Assembly (NCBI GenBank): GCA_965277345.1
Contig: CBDICI010000004.1
Span: 1,426,001 to 1,490,000 of the forward strand
Direction of reading: 5' to 3'
Source: CAIOYC01 sp965277345
Lineage (GTDB): Bacteria > Pseudomonadota > Alphaproteobacteria > Caulobacterales > Caulobacteraceae
Length of the DNA: 64,000 nucleotides
Under the pieces are notes generated by a model that was given only the letters and a program-made list of their open reading frames with translations, did not search any database and was not told the DNA's origin. Below are positions 30,820 to 41,500 of the stretch, piece by piece (position 1 is the first letter of the stretch; the number at the start of each line of letters is the position of its first letter). Both the position numbers and the translations under genes were made by a program.

Positions 30820-32028
30820 TCAAGCGGGGAAGATCTCGAACAGGCCGGCGCCGCCCATACCGCCGCCCATGCACATGGTCACCACGCCCCACTTTGCGCC
30901 GCGCCGGCGCCCCTCGTGCAGGATGTGGCCGGTCATGCGCGCACCGGACATGCCGTAGGGATGGCCGATCGAGATGGCCCCGCCCGAGACATTCAGTCGT
31001 TCGTTCGGAATGCCGAGTTTGTCCCGGCAATAGAGCACCTGCGATGCGAAAGCCTCGTTCAGCTCCCATAGATCGATGTCATCGATCTTGAGGCCGTGCT
31101 GCTGCAGAAGCTTGGGAATGGCGAATACCGGGCCGATCCCCATCTCGTCGGGCGCGCAACCGGCGACCGCCAGGCCGCGATAGGCGCCGAGCGGATCGAG
31201 GCCCCGGCGCTCGGCCTCCTTGCCTTCCATCAGCACCGCCGCCGCGGCGCCGTCCGAAAGCTGCGAGGCGTTGCCGGCGGTGATGAAGCGGCCCTCCTTG
31301 ACCTGCTGGCCGTTCTTGAACACCGGGGCCAGCTTCCGCAGATCTTCCAGCGTGGTTTGCGGGCGGTTGCCCTCGTCGGCGCCGAGGGTGATCTCCCGCG
31401 CGGAGGTCTCGCCCGTCGCCTTGTCGGTCACCGTCATGCTTGTGGTGATCGGGGCGATCTCGGCGTTGAAGCGGCCCTCCGCCTGGGCTTGCGCCGTGCG
31501 CTGCTGACTTTGCAGCGCGTACTCGTCCTGCGCCTCGCGGCTGACGCCATAGCGCTCGGCGACCAGTTCGGCGGTCTCGATCATGGCCATGTAGAGGCCG
31601 GGAATGTCCCGGACCAGCGTCGGATCGGTCCCGCGGAAATGGTTCATATGCGCGTTCTGGACCAGCGAGATCGACTCCACGCCGCCGCCGACCGCCACGG
31701 TCATGCCGTCCACCATCACCTGCTTGGCGGCGGTGGCGATGGCCATCAACCCCGACCCGCACTGGCGGTCGATGGTCATGCCGGGGACGGACTCGGGGAG
31801 GCCGGCCCACAGCGCCGCCTGCCGCGCGGTGTTGAACCCGGTGGAGCCCTGCTGCAGCGCGCAGCCCATGACCACGTCGGCCACCTCCTCGGGCTCGACC
31901 CCCGCGCGGCGGACCGCCTCGCGGACGGCGTGGCCGCCGAGCGCCTGACCTTGCGTGTCGTTGAACGCGCCCCGGTAGGCCTTGCCGATCGGCGTCCGCG
32001 CCGTCGCCACGATCACTGCGTCTCGCAT
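30820..32028 (-). CDS. Acetyl-CoA acetyltransferase / 3-ketoacyl-CoA thiolase
   Basis: A 402-residue thiolase that cleaves 3-ketoacyl-CoA. The nucleophilic Cys is in IDRQCGSGLMAIATAA, the His in NEAFASQ followed by ISIGHPYGMSGARM, and the second Cys region in GVVTMCMGGGMGGAGLFE. The start ATG is two bases from the stop of the quinoprotein gene upstream, indicating one transcript with it. Together with the SDR and 3-hydroxyacyl-CoA dehydrogenase it completes a beta-oxidation set for the products of the hydrolase. Confidence 0.95.
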   Translation of the reverse strand: MRDAVIVATARTPIGKAYRGAFNDTQGQALGGHAVREAVRRAGVEPEEVADVVMGCALQQGSTGFNTARQAALWAGLPESVPGMTIDRQCGSGLMAIATAAKQVMVDGMTVAVGGGVESISLVQNAHMNHFRGTDPTLVRDIPGLYMAMIETAELVAERYGVSREAQDEYALQSQQRTAQAQAEGRFNAEIAPITTSMTVTDKATGETSAREITLGADEGNRPQTTLEDLRKLAPVFKNGQQVKEGRFITAGNASQLSDGAAAAVLMEGKEAERRGLDPLGAYRGLAVAGCAPDEMGIGPVFAIPKLLQQHGLKIDDIDLWELNEAFASQVLYCRDKLGIPNERLNVSGGAISIGHPYGMSGARMTGHILHEGRRRGAKWGVVTMCMGGGMGGAGLFEIFPA

Positions 32029-32030
32029 GT

Positions 32031-33947
32031 CTATTTTCCGTCCACCGTAAAGGCCATCAGCACCGTGCCGGGTTCACCCGACCGGCTCTGGTAGCCGGAG
32101 TTCACGAAGACCGCGCCGCCGGCGATGGTGGGGCCGGCCGCGTCCATGACGCCCCCGTTCGCGGTCCGGCCGGAAACCGTCGTCAACGGCGCCCCGGCGG
32201 TGTCATATGTCCACAGAATCTTGCCGGACGCGGTGTCGAACGCCCGGAACCGCCCATCCATCGAGCCCGCGAACACCGCGCCGGGCATGGCCGAGATCGC
32301 CTGCGAGACCCCAGGCCAGCAGTAGGCGTTCTTCCAGGCGCAAGCCAGTTGGGGCAGGCGCTGGCTCCAGAGCACGGAGCCATCCGCGATGCGCAAGGCG
32401 GAAAGGCTCGGGTTGGCGTCCTTGCTGACGTAGATATCCGAGACCGGGACAAACAGCGTAGCCGCGTCGGCGGCGATGCCGAACTCGACGCCGCCGAGCG
32501 GGCCGCCGGGGCTGAGCCGCCGGGTCCAGACCACCTTGCCGTCGGCGTCGGGGTCGAGCGCGTAGACCTGGCTGGACTTCTGCCCCACCAACAACATCTG
32601 GCGGCCGTCCGGCAGGGTGTGCAGGATCGGCGAGACGCCAAAGTCGTGGTCGGGTCCCGGCCTGGTCGGGCAATTGGCGCGCCAGGTCCTCGGCGACCCG
32701 TAGCAGCCGATGATATAGGTGTCGCCCCGCGTAAGCTGGTTCGACCAGCGTATGGCGCCGGTGCGATCGTCGAGCGCCATGACCGCGTCGGCGTTGGGAA
32801 AGTCGAGATCGGTGTAGGAGTCGCCAGTGGCCACATAGACGAGGTGGCGCTTGGCATCGACCGTCGGCGCCGACCAGATCGCGCCGCCGGCCGGCCCGTA
32901 CATCTGCACGCCCTTCGCGTTCTTCTTGAACGGCTTGGCCGGCTCGGGCGTCACATAGGTCTTCCACAGCAGCCGGCCCGTTGTGGCGTCGAGGGCCGCT
33001 ACCGCGCCACGGAACTTGCAGCACTCATAGCTATCGTCGTCGGCGATCGCCTCCTCGGCCGAGGAGATCGGCACATAGAGACGTCCGCCCGACAGCGCCG
33101 GCGAGCCGGTCATCTGCACTTCGTGCTGCTGGTCCACCTGCGTCTTCCAGATCAGCGCGCCGCTGTCGGCGTCGAGCGCATAGGCGCTGCGGGTGAAGTC
33201 GGTGAAATAGATGGCGTGGCCGCTGGGCGCGCCCGCGAGCGGCCCGACGATGATCGAGCTGCGCGAGACGGCGGGGGCGTCGAAACGCCAGTAGGCGCAG
33301 CCGCTCCTGGCGTCGAGGGCGTAGATGGCGCCGGAGGAGGCGTTCAGGAACAGGCGGTCCCCCACCACCGTCGCCTGGCCGTTGCGCGAGTTGGAATAGG
33401 CGAAGGCCCATTTCAGCTTGAGCCGGGGAACATCCTGCGCCGACAGGCCCGGATTGGGCTGATAGCGGCTTTGTTCCGCATCCCGGCCCCAGCCGTTCCA
33501 TTGCCGGGTCGTCGCAAGATCGATGGGTGGGGGTTTGCCGACGCAACGCGGCGCTTCAGAACCCACGCTGCCCAACGCTCCCCCGGAACGCCTTGAGAGA
33601 TAGGCCGCGATGGAGTTGACGTCTTTCGGCGACAGGCCCTGAGCCATGGGCCGCATGATGCCGGAGTTCAATGTGTTGGCGATGAACACCCGCGTGTTGT
33701 CGGCAATGGACGCCCTCGGCGGCGTGCGGCCCGTGGCGTGGTCGTGGCAGGCGGCGCATCGCTGGTCATAGAGCTTGGCCCCGAGTACCGGATCGCCGCC
33801 CTCGCCGCTGAGCGTGCCCATCACCCCGTTGCCGTCGCCCGGCGGTTCGGCGCGCACCGCCTGCCGGCCGGCCAGCGAGGCCACAAGGCCGAGGCCCATC
33901 ACCGCGGCGCAACAGGTTTTCCAGGTCATCTTCATTCGGGGGTTCAT
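32031..33947 (-). CDS. Cytochrome c-quinoprotein, probable polyvinyl alcohol dehydrogenase
   Basis: A 638-residue exported PQQ enzyme. A signal peptide (about residues 1-33) is followed by a cytochrome c domain with C64-A-A-C67-H68. An eight-bladed PQQ propeller with repeated W-motifs follows (GWGRDAEQSRYQPNPGL, SGAIYALDARSG, GALIWKTQVD, AALDATTGRLLWKTY). PVA dehydrogenase of sphingomonads has the same domain order and about 639 residues (from memory), oxidising secondary alcohols of polyvinyl alcohol to diketones. The adjacent gene matches its partner hydrolase. Other polymeric or secondary alcohols remain possible substrates. Confidence 0.8.
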   Translation of the reverse strand: MNPRMKMTWKTCCAAVMGLGLVASLAGRQAVRAEPPGDGNGVMGTLSGEGGDPVLGAKLYDQRCAACHDHATGRTPPRASIADNTRVFIANTLNSGIMRPMAQGLSPKDVNSIAAYLSRRSGGALGSVGSEAPRCVGKPPPIDLATTRQWNGWGRDAEQSRYQPNPGLSAQDVPRLKLKWAFAYSNSRNGQATVVGDRLFLNASSGAIYALDARSGCAYWRFDAPAVSRSSIIVGPLAGAPSGHAIYFTDFTRSAYALDADSGALIWKTQVDQQHEVQMTGSPALSGGRLYVPISSAEEAIADDDSYECCKFRGAVAALDATTGRLLWKTYVTPEPAKPFKKNAKGVQMYGPAGGAIWSAPTVDAKRHLVYVATGDSYTDLDFPNADAVMALDDRTGAIRWSNQLTRGDTYIIGCYGSPRTWRANCPTRPGPDHDFGVSPILHTLPDGRQMLLVGQKSSQVYALDPDADGKVVWTRRLSPGGPLGGVEFGIAADAATLFVPVSDIYVSKDANPSLSALRIADGSVLWSQRLPQLACAWKNAYCWPGVSQAISAMPGAVFAGSMDGRFRAFDTASGKILWTYDTAGAPLTTVSGRTANGGVMDAAGPTIAGGAVFVNSGYQSRSGEPGTVLMAFTVDGK

Positions 33948-33981
33948 CTTCCGCGTCTTGCACCGCGCATAGTCACGCGGA

Positions 33982-35040
33982 CTAGCCGCCCGCTGCCGGA
34001 TAGTGGTCGTCGAACGCCCCCAGCTTGCACTTGTAGCCCTCGGGTGGCGGCGTGAGGTGGAAGGCTCCGGGCTTGGAGCCCTTGGGATAGGAGGCCAGCG
34101 TCTGCAGCGCCCACAGGTTGAAGGCGTCAGTGTTTACCTGCGGCCACATGTGTCCATGCCCCGCGGTGCAGGCGACGCTCACCACATTCTTGAACGAGGC
34201 ATAATAGTTGGAAGCCGTCTGGGTGGTCGGCCGATAGTCCGAACACAACACCTTGCCGCAATACCAGATGTCCTTCTCGCCGCCCCAGACGGTGATGACG
34301 ATCATGGGCCCGAGTTTGGTATGCAGCGGGAAGGGGCCTACCCGACCCTGATGGATGGCGTAGGGCGCCGCGCGCACCGCCTCGCGCGCTTGGTTGAAGT
34401 CGAGAAACGTGCCGTCGTCCTTGGTCGTGTACCATTCGCCGGAGATCGGCATACCGCCGGCCCAGAAGTCGGACCGGAAGGTGAGGGCGCGATTGGTCAT
34501 GGTTCCGCCCGAGGAGATGCCGCCGATATAGAGCCGCTTGGCGTCCAGCGGAAATTTGGTTCCGACGCACTTGACCATGGCGACGAGGAAGCGGGAGTCC
34601 GAGCCTTCGTCGTTCTTGAACCTGTCTCCGTCGGCATCGGGTGCGCGACCTTCGTGCCATGGGTTCCAGGTCCAACCGTCGTGGCCGGGTCCGTTGCACA
34701 CACCGGCGGCCAGCGCCGGGTCCTGATTGGCGCATTCGCGCACCGGGCCCAGCACCATGAAGCCGTGCTCGGCGAGCTTGGCGTTGGCGCCGCTTCGCTC
34801 GACGAACAGGTTGGCGTTGGCCGACTCCACCGATCCGCTCATTGGAACCCAGACCGGCGCGGGTCCGTCTCTGTCCTTGGGCGGAATGAGGATGAAGGCG
34901 CGCTTGACGCCGTCCACCGGGAAGTCGGTGTTGAGCCCCTCGTGGACCTGATAGCCGTCCGGGCAACTCCACAGGGTCGCGGCGCCCGCCGAACCCGACA
35001 GGCTCAGCACCGCCGCGGCGACCGCCAGCAGAATTTTCAT
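33982..35040 (-). CDS. Exported alpha/beta hydrolase, probable oxidized-PVA hydrolase
   Basis: A 352-residue secreted hydrolase (signal peptide to about residue 20). The nucleophile elbow is G174-I-S176-S-G. The acid is probably D257 in WGGEKD, and the His lies in the TAGHGHMWP block at residues 293-300. Cys261 and Cys266 (WYCGKVLC) resemble the disulfide-bearing lid known for oxidized polyvinyl alcohol hydrolase, which cuts beta-diketones into an acid and a methyl ketone. Its length is close to the 363 residues I remember for a sphingomonad enzyme. It is 34 bases upstream of the quinoprotein gene, the same pairing as in PVA-degrading bacteria. Confidence 0.75.
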   Translation of the reverse strand: MKILLAVAAAVLSLSGSAGAATLWSCPDGYQVHEGLNTDFPVDGVKRAFILIPPKDRDGPAPVWVPMSGSVESANANLFVERSGANAKLAEHGFMVLGPVRECANQDPALAAGVCNGPGHDGWTWNPWHEGRAPDADGDRFKNDEGSDSRFLVAMVKCVGTKFPLDAKRLYIGGISSGGTMTNRALTFRSDFWAGGMPISGEWYTTKDDGTFLDFNQAREAVRAAPYAIHQGRVGPFPLHTKLGPMIVITVWGGEKDIWYCGKVLCSDYRPTTQTASNYYASFKNVVSVACTAGHGHMWPQVNTDAFNLWALQTLASYPKGSKPGAFHLTPPPEGYKCKLGAFDDHYPAAGG

Positions 35041-35253
35041 GTCGAGGGCTCTCCATACCCAAAAGTGCGGGCGTCGTCTTGCGCGACGCTCTGAACCAAT
35101 AGCTCGAATCTAAAGCACGAGGCCCTGTCGGCGCCTAGAGGCAATCGCAGGTCGGAAGGCGGGCCCGTGTCATACCGGGGACGGAAACGGGTCCGGCGAC
35201 GCTCGTTCGCGCGGGATGGAACCGGTGGAACGCGGGTCCGATGCGCGTCCGCA

Positions 35254-36498
35254 TCAGGCGCTCTTGGCGAACAAGCCCGTGAACAGGGGTTGCACATAGA
35301 GCTCGCTGACGTTTTCGGCGGTCGCGCCGGGCGCCCAATGGTGAAGCTCGGCGCTGGCGTTGATCGTGACGGTGATCATCTGGGCGGCGACATTGGCGTC
35401 GATGGGGCGAATGGATCCGTCGGCGATCCCGTCGCTGGCGATACTGGCGAACCGCGCGGAGGTCCGGTCGATCCGCTGGATCAACGCCGCCTGCATGTCT
35501 TCGGGCACCGCGGTCAGCGCCGACATCCGAAGCAGGGGCGCGTCGCCGGATATATTGCCGGCCACCAGGGTGGCGGTCGCCGACACAAGGCTCTCCAGTC
35601 CCGTGGCGGCTTGTCGTTCGGCGGCGATCTGTATGCGCCGCACCAGGCCCAGGGTTCGGTCGAAACATTGGCCGACCAGGTCGTCCTTGGTTTCGTTGTG
35701 ATGATAGAACGAGCCCTTGCTGACGTTCAGATGGGCGCAAATCCTGGAGACCGACGCGCCGAGATAGCCGTGCTCGTTGATCATCTCGGTGGCGGCGCGC
35801 AGGAAGGCCTCCTGCGAGACGCTGCCGGGCTCACCCCGTCCTTCCGCCGTCGGCAGGATTTTCGGCGCCCAGGGTCCTGGCGTCGCCGCCAGCCCGTTCA
35901 CCAGGATATCAACCATCCGGCTCATTAGTCGCGGATAGTCCTCAGGTTCGTAGCGCTTCAGCCAGAACACCGCCCAGAACGCCTGTGAAATCACCAGGTG
36001 GGTGCGCGCGTTGCGATGCAGCCGGGCCAGTTCGGACTTGTCGCCCACGCTGAACACGCGGCGAATGGAGCGGAACATCTCGGTATAGGCGGCGTCCACC
36101 GCGCTGTCGTGAATGGTGCGGACATCGTTGAACGTCGCGATCGGGTCGGCCCGCCCGCGTTCGACCGCGGCGAGATAGACGGCGAAGTCCTCGAAGAAGT
36201 GGCGCAGGCTCGCCTCCGCGCTCGCGGCCTGCGCCGCCCCGGCGATCAGGCGTTCAAAGAACTCGATGGCCTGCAGGAAGCAGGCGGCGGCCAGGTCCTC
36301 CTTGCGGCGGAAGTAGTAGCCCACCGCGGTCGGCACCATGCCCAGCTGACCGGCGACATCGCCCATGGTCATGCCGCGCACGCCCTTGTGGTTGATCACC
36401 TCAACCGCGGCCGCCAGGATGGCCGATTTCCGCCGCTCGTACTTTTGCGGACGCTCGCTCGCATCTCCGGCGGGTTTCAGTCGAGGCATGGTCCGCAA
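35254..36498 (-). CDS. Tandem TetR-type regulator (two TetR units in one chain)
   Basis: A 414-residue protein made of two complete TetR-like units. The first DNA-binding domain is at residues about 20-80, with MTMGDVAGQLGMVPTAVGYYF as its helix-turn-helix. It is followed by a helical ligand domain with AFWAVFWLKRYEPEDY. The second starts near residue 228, with helix-turn-helix ASVSRICAHLNVSKGSFYHH and its own ligand domain. Most TetR proteins are about 200 residues and work as dimers, so this chain could be an internal pseudo-dimer. It is divergent from the acyl-CoA ligase at 36859 and upstream of the hydrolase/quinoprotein operon, which it probably controls. Confidence 0.88.
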   Translation of the reverse strand: MRTMPRLKPAGDASERPQKYERRKSAILAAAVEVINHKGVRGMTMGDVAGQLGMVPTAVGYYFRRKEDLAAACFLQAIEFFERLIAGAAQAASAEASLRHFFEDFAVYLAAVERGRADPIATFNDVRTIHDSAVDAAYTEMFRSIRRVFSVGDKSELARLHRNARTHLVISQAFWAVFWLKRYEPEDYPRLMSRMVDILVNGLAATPGPWAPKILPTAEGRGEPGSVSQEAFLRAATEMINEHGYLGASVSRICAHLNVSKGSFYHHNETKDDLVGQCFDRTLGLVRRIQIAAERQAATGLESLVSATATLVAGNISGDAPLLRMSALTAVPEDMQAALIQRIDRTSARFASIASDGIADGSIRPIDANVAAQMITVTINASAELHHWAPGATAENVSELYVQPLFTGLFAKSA

Positions 36499-36725
36499 CG
36501 TTCGTTCTGGGGGATTTCTATTGATCGGTCCGAGCGGAGGAACGCAAGGCCTGACGAACTCGATGGCGGCCTATCGTCAGGAGAGCCCCCGGGTTTCTCA
36601 TCGAATCCACGCCTCGGCGTTAATTCCGATCAGAGTCTGGCGGCGGGTCGAAACGGCGTCACAGGCGATCCACCACCTCGTGAAGGGAGCATGAGCGCCT
36701 GTTTGAGTCGCGGGTATGCTTTCGC

Positions 36726-36754
36726 TTGACATCGCGGCGAGCCGCAGAAAGATG
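36726..36754 (+). promoter_or_regulatory. Candidate promoter of acyl-CoA ligase
   Basis: TTGACA (36726-36731) is a perfect -35 box, 17 bases before AAGATG (36749-36754), a weak -10 box, with the ligase start at 36859. The 360-base divergent gap (36499-36858) has no gene that I can support and should also hold the promoter of the tandem TetR gene and its operator. Confidence 0.35.
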
Positions 36755-36858
36755 CGCCGGATCAGTCCGTCCGGGGCCAGGTCCGGTCGTCCAGTGCAAG
36801 CTTTCCCTTGCCCCTTTTGGCGTCCGCCCGTGGCCACCGCTGTTTAGATCGAGCGACC

Positions 36859-38406
36859 ATGACCCTTCCGACGCCGCAATCGGTCTTCACCAGCCTGCCC
36901 GAACGGATTGGCGCGCAGGCCAGGGCCCGGCCCGACCATCTCGCGCTGATCCAGGATGGGCGAACGCTCACCTATGCCGGGCTCGACGGACTGATGGACC
37001 GGGTGGCCGCCACCCTTGAGGCAAAGGGGGTCAAGCCGCAGGAAGCGATCGCCATCTGCGCCTCCAGTTCAATCGAATACGTGGCGGTGTTCTGCGGCGC
37101 CCTGCGGGCGGGTGTGGTGGTGGCGCCGCTCGCCCCGTCGTCGACCGCGGAGAGCCTGGCCGGCATGATCGCCGACAGCGATGCGAAATTCCTGTTCGTC
37201 GATGCGGCGGTGGGCGAGGCGCTCGCCGCGGTGAGAGATCGGATTTCGGCGTCCTGGGTGATGCTGGATGGATCGGGGGCGGCCCCCGCCCTCGACGCTT
37301 GGTTGGAGAGCGCGGGCGGGCGCTCGCCGGCGCCTGTGACGATCGATCCGGAATGGGCCTTCAACATCATCTATTCATCCGGCACCACCGGGACGCCCAA
37401 GGGCATCGTCCAGCCGCACCTGATGCGAACGCCCTACGCCGCGGCGGACGATCCCTTTGGATATGGCCCGGATGCGGTGGCGATCATCTCCACCGGTCTC
37501 TATTCCAACACCACGCTGGTGAGCCTGTTTCCCGCGCTCGGCGGTGGAGGGAGCGTGGTCCTCATGGCCAAGTTCGACGCCCGCCGGTTCCTGGAGCTGG
37601 CCGAGGCGCACCACGCGACCCATGCCATGCTGGTGCCCGTCCAGTATCAGCGCATCATGGCCGTGCCGGACTTCGATCGCTTCGACCTTTCGGCGTTCCG
37701 GATGAAGTTCTGCACCAGCGCTCCGTTCGGCGCCGCGATCAAGGCGGACGTGCTGAAGCGCTGGCCGGGCGGCCTGACCGAATATTACGGCATGACCGAG
37801 GGCGGCGGCGGCACGGTGCTGTTCGCGCACGAGACGCCGCACAAGCTGCATACGGTGGGCAAGCCCTGGCCCCACATCGACGTGCGTCTGATCGACGAGG
37901 AGGGCAAGGAGGTCGGTCCGCACGAGGTCGGCGAGATCGTCGGTTGTTCGGGTCAGATGATGAAGGGCTACCACAACCAGCCGGGCAAGACCTCCGAAGC
38001 CACCTGGCTTCATCCCGACGGCCGTCGCTTCATCCGCAACGGCGACGTGGGCCGCTTCGACGAGGACGGCTTCCTGATCCTGATGGATCGCAAGAAGGAC
38101 ATGATCATCTCCGGCGGCTTCAACATCTATCCTTCGGACCTGGAGGCCGAGCTGAAGCACCATCCGGCGGTCGCCGATGCGGCGGTGGTGGGCGTGCCCT
38201 CCGAGGACTGGGGCGAGACGCCGGTGGCGTTCGTCGTGTTCAGGCCGGCCGTCGCGGTCTCCACCGCGGAGGTCAGGGCCTGGGTCAACCAGCGGCTCGG
38301 CAAGACCCAGCGCATCTCTGACATCCGCCGCATGGACGAATTGCCCCGCAGCCATATCGGCAAGATCCTGAAGCGGGAGCTTCGCGACAGCTACCAGCCG
38401 GCGTAA
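36859..38406 (+). CDS. Acyl-CoA synthetase (AMP-binding)
   Basis: A 515-residue adenylate-forming ligase with the P-loop IIYSSGTTGTPKG at about residues 170-182, EYYGMTEGGGG, the hinge DRKKDMIISGGFNIYPSDLE and the C-terminal SHIGKILKREL holding the catalytic Lys. ATG 36859 is used; the frame is open back to 36808, inside the promoter gap. It is followed by a single-chain acyl-CoA carboxylase and an MFS carrier on the same strand. The three could import an acid, activate it and carboxylate it. The substrate is unknown. Confidence 0.92.
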   Translation: MTLPTPQSVFTSLPERIGAQARARPDHLALIQDGRTLTYAGLDGLMDRVAATLEAKGVKPQEAIAICASSSIEYVAVFCGALRAGVVVAPLAPSSTAESLAGMIADSDAKFLFVDAAVGEALAAVRDRISASWVMLDGSGAAPALDAWLESAGGRSPAPVTIDPEWAFNIIYSSGTTGTPKGIVQPHLMRTPYAAADDPFGYGPDAVAIISTGLYSNTTLVSLFPALGGGGSVVLMAKFDARRFLELAEAHHATHAMLVPVQYQRIMAVPDFDRFDLSAFRMKFCTSAPFGAAIKADVLKRWPGGLTEYYGMTEGGGGTVLFAHETPHKLHTVGKPWPHIDVRLIDEEGKEVGPHEVGEIVGCSGQMMKGYHNQPGKTSEATWLHPDGRRFIRNGDVGRFDEDGFLILMDRKKDMIISGGFNIYPSDLEAELKHHPAVADAAVVGVPSEDWGETPVAFVVFRPAVAVSTAEVRAWVNQRLGKTQRISDIRRMDELPRSHIGKILKRELRDSYQPA

Positions 38407-38514
38407 CGGCACGTTCATGCGCCAAATCCGCCCACGACGGCTCCGCGCGCGCCTTCCCCTGGACGGGAGATCGAGGCCGGCGTCGCGCAACGCACGGCGG
38501 TCCCGGAGGATCGG

Positions 38515-41500
38515 TTGAAGAAGCTCCTCATCGCCAATCGCGGCGAAATCGCCATCCGCATCGCGCGGACCGCGGCCGAGATGGGCGTGGAGACGGTGGC
38601 CGTCTTTGCCGAGGATGACGCCGCCTCGCTGCACGTGAAGAGCGCCGACCAGGCTGAGGGCTTGAGCGGCGTCGGCGCCGCCGCCTATCTGGATGGCGCC
38701 CAGATTCTCGCCGTCGCCCGGACGGCCGGCGCGGACGCCATCCATCCCGGCTATGGCTTCCTCAGCGAAAACGCCGGGTTCGCCGGCGCCTGCACCGAGG
38801 CCGGCGTCACCTTTGTCGGCCCATCGCCCGAAACGCTGGCCCTGTTCGGCGACAAGGCCCAGGCGAGGGCCTTGGCCTCCCGCTGCGCGGTTCCGACGCT
38901 GGCCGGCACTTCCGGCGCAACGAGCCTTGAGCAGGCCAGGGCCTTTCTGGCGACCCTGCCGCCCGGAAGCGCTGTCATGATCAAGGCCGTCTTCGGCGGC
39001 GGCGGCCGGGGGATGCGCCCGGCCACGACGCAGGCCGAGCTCGAACAGGCCTTCGCCCTCTGCGCGTCGGAGGCGCAGGCCGCCTTCGGGGACGGCTCGC
39101 TCTACGTCGAACGCTTCGTGCCCCGCGCCAGGCATATCGAGGTGCAGATCGTGGGCGACGGCGCCGGGGTGTCCCATCTATGGGACCGCGACTGCAGCCT
39201 GCAGCGCCAGCGCCAGAAGGTGGTGGAGATCGCACCATCGTCGTTGCGCGGCCCGGTTCGGACGCGGCTGTTAGAGGCCGCCGTCGCCCTCGGTCGCACC
39301 GCGGGCTACCGCGGCCTCGGCACCGTGGAGTTCCTGGTGTTTCCGGAGGGCGATGGCGAGGGCTTTGTCTTCATCGAAGCCAATCCGAGGCTCCAGGTCG
39401 AGCACACGGTCACCGAGGAAGTCACCGGCCTCGACCTCGTGCGTCTGCAGCTCGAACTGGCGCGGGGGGCGAGCCTGGCTGACCTCGGGCTCGAACAGGC
39501 GGATGTGCCAGAGCCTCGCGGCGTCGCGATCCAGGCGCGGGTCAATCTCGAAACCATGACCTCCACTGGCGAGGCGCGCGCCACCGGCGGGCTCTTGACC
39601 GCTTTCCAGCCGCCGTCCGGCCCCGGTGTCCGGGTCGACACCTTCGGCTACGCCGGGTATCGGACCAGCGGCCGCTACGACAGCCTGCTCGCCAAGGTGA
39701 TCACGCACACCTCGGCGGCCGATCTTACTGCCGCGCTCGCCAAGAGCCGGCGCGCCCTGTCCGAGTTCAAGATCGAGGGCGCGGCGACCAACCTGGATTT
39801 CCTCATTCGTCTCCTCGGTCACCCGGCGGTCGCCCGCGGTGAGACGCACACGCGGTTCATCGAGGAGGCGATGGCCGATCTGCTGGAGACCCCGACCCCA
39901 CCCCGGCATTATTTCGAGACCCCGGCCACCGATCCATCCAACGGTCCTCGCGCGCGGGTGGACGCCGGCGACCCCCTCGCGGTGCTGGTCCTCGGTCAGA
40001 CCTCCAGGCGCGATCCGCGCGGGACTGGTCCGCAGGCCGGTATCGAGGCGGACCATGGGCGGGCGGTCCGCGCCCCCCTGCAAGGCACGGTGATCTCGCT
40101 CTGCGTCGAGGTCGGCCAGATGGTCCCGGTCGGTCAGCCGCTGGTCATCATGGAAGCGATGAAGATGCAGCACGAGGTAGGCGCGCCCCGCTCGGGCGTG
40201 GTGCGCGCCATCCTGGTCGCCAGAGACGAGACGGTGTTCGAGGGCCAGCCGCTCGTTCTGCTCGAATCCGCGGAGGTGGTGGGCGACGCGGCGGCCGATA
40301 CGGAGGCGCTTGATCTCGATCACATTCGGTCAGACCTCGCCGAGGTTTTGGAACGCCATGCGCGGACCCTTGACGCCGGTCGTCCCGAGGCGGTGGCGCG
40401 GCGTCGCAAGACGGGCCAGCGCACGGCGCGCGAGAACGTGGACGACCTGTGCGACTCCGGCAGTTTTACGGAATATGGCTCGCTGGTGCTGGCCGCCCGC
40501 CGACGGCGCAACACGGTGGAGGAACTGATCGCCACGACGCCCGCCGACGGCATGATCATGGGGCTCGGCCAGGTCAATGGCGGCCTGTTTCCGGAGACAC
40601 AGGCCCGTGTCGCGGTTATGGCCTACGACTACACGGTGCTGGCGGGCACCCAGGGGGCCTATAATCACGACAAGCTCGATCGGATGGCCGAACTGGCCCA
40701 TCGCTGGCGCCTGCCGACGGTGTTCTTCACCGAGGGCGGGGGCGGGCGGCCCGGCGATACCGACGGCGGCGGCGGCTTCGTGCGCGGCTTCGAGTTCTGG
40801 GGCCGCTTGTCGGGCGCTGTGCCTCTGGTCGGCGTCACCTCCGGGCGCTGCTTCGCCGGCAACGCCGCCATCCTCGGATGCTGCGACGTCATCATCGCCA
40901 CAAGGGACTCCACGCTTGGCATGGGCGGCCCGGCGATGGTGGAGGGCGGGGGGCTCGGCGTGTTCCGGCCGGAAGAGATCGGTCCCGTCGATGTGATGCA
41001 AAAGAACGGCACCATCGACATCCTGGTCGATGACGAGGCCGCCGCGGTCGCCGCCGCGAAGACGTATCTGTCCTATTTCCAGGGACCACTGAAGGACTGG
41101 ACCTGCGCCGACCAGCGCCTGCTGCGGCGGTCCATTCCGGAAAACCGGCTGCGGGTCTATGACGTGCGCGCGGTGATCGACCTTTTGGCCGACACCGGCA
41201 CGGTGCTCGAACTTCGGCCCAAATTCGGCCGGGCGATGATCACGGCCCTGGCGCGGGTCGAGGGCCGGCCGATCGGCGTGATCGCCAACAACCCCGCCCA
41301 TCTCGGCGGCGCCATCGATTCCGAGGCCTCGGACAAGGCGGCGCGGTTCATGCAGCTTTGCGAGGCGTTCGACCTGCCGATCCTGTCGCTCTCCGATACC
41401 CCGGGCAACATGGTCGGGCCGGAAGCGGAGAAGACCGGCCTGATCCGCCACTGTTCGCGGCTGTTCGTCATCGGCGCCAACCTGACCGTCCCGCTGTTCT

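Noticed and set aside
37375..39177. Long open frame (600 codons) on the minus strand
   Set aside because: It lies antisense to the acyl-CoA ligase and carboxylase genes. Its translation is Arg/Gly/His-rich without family motifs, as expected from high-GC antisense frames.
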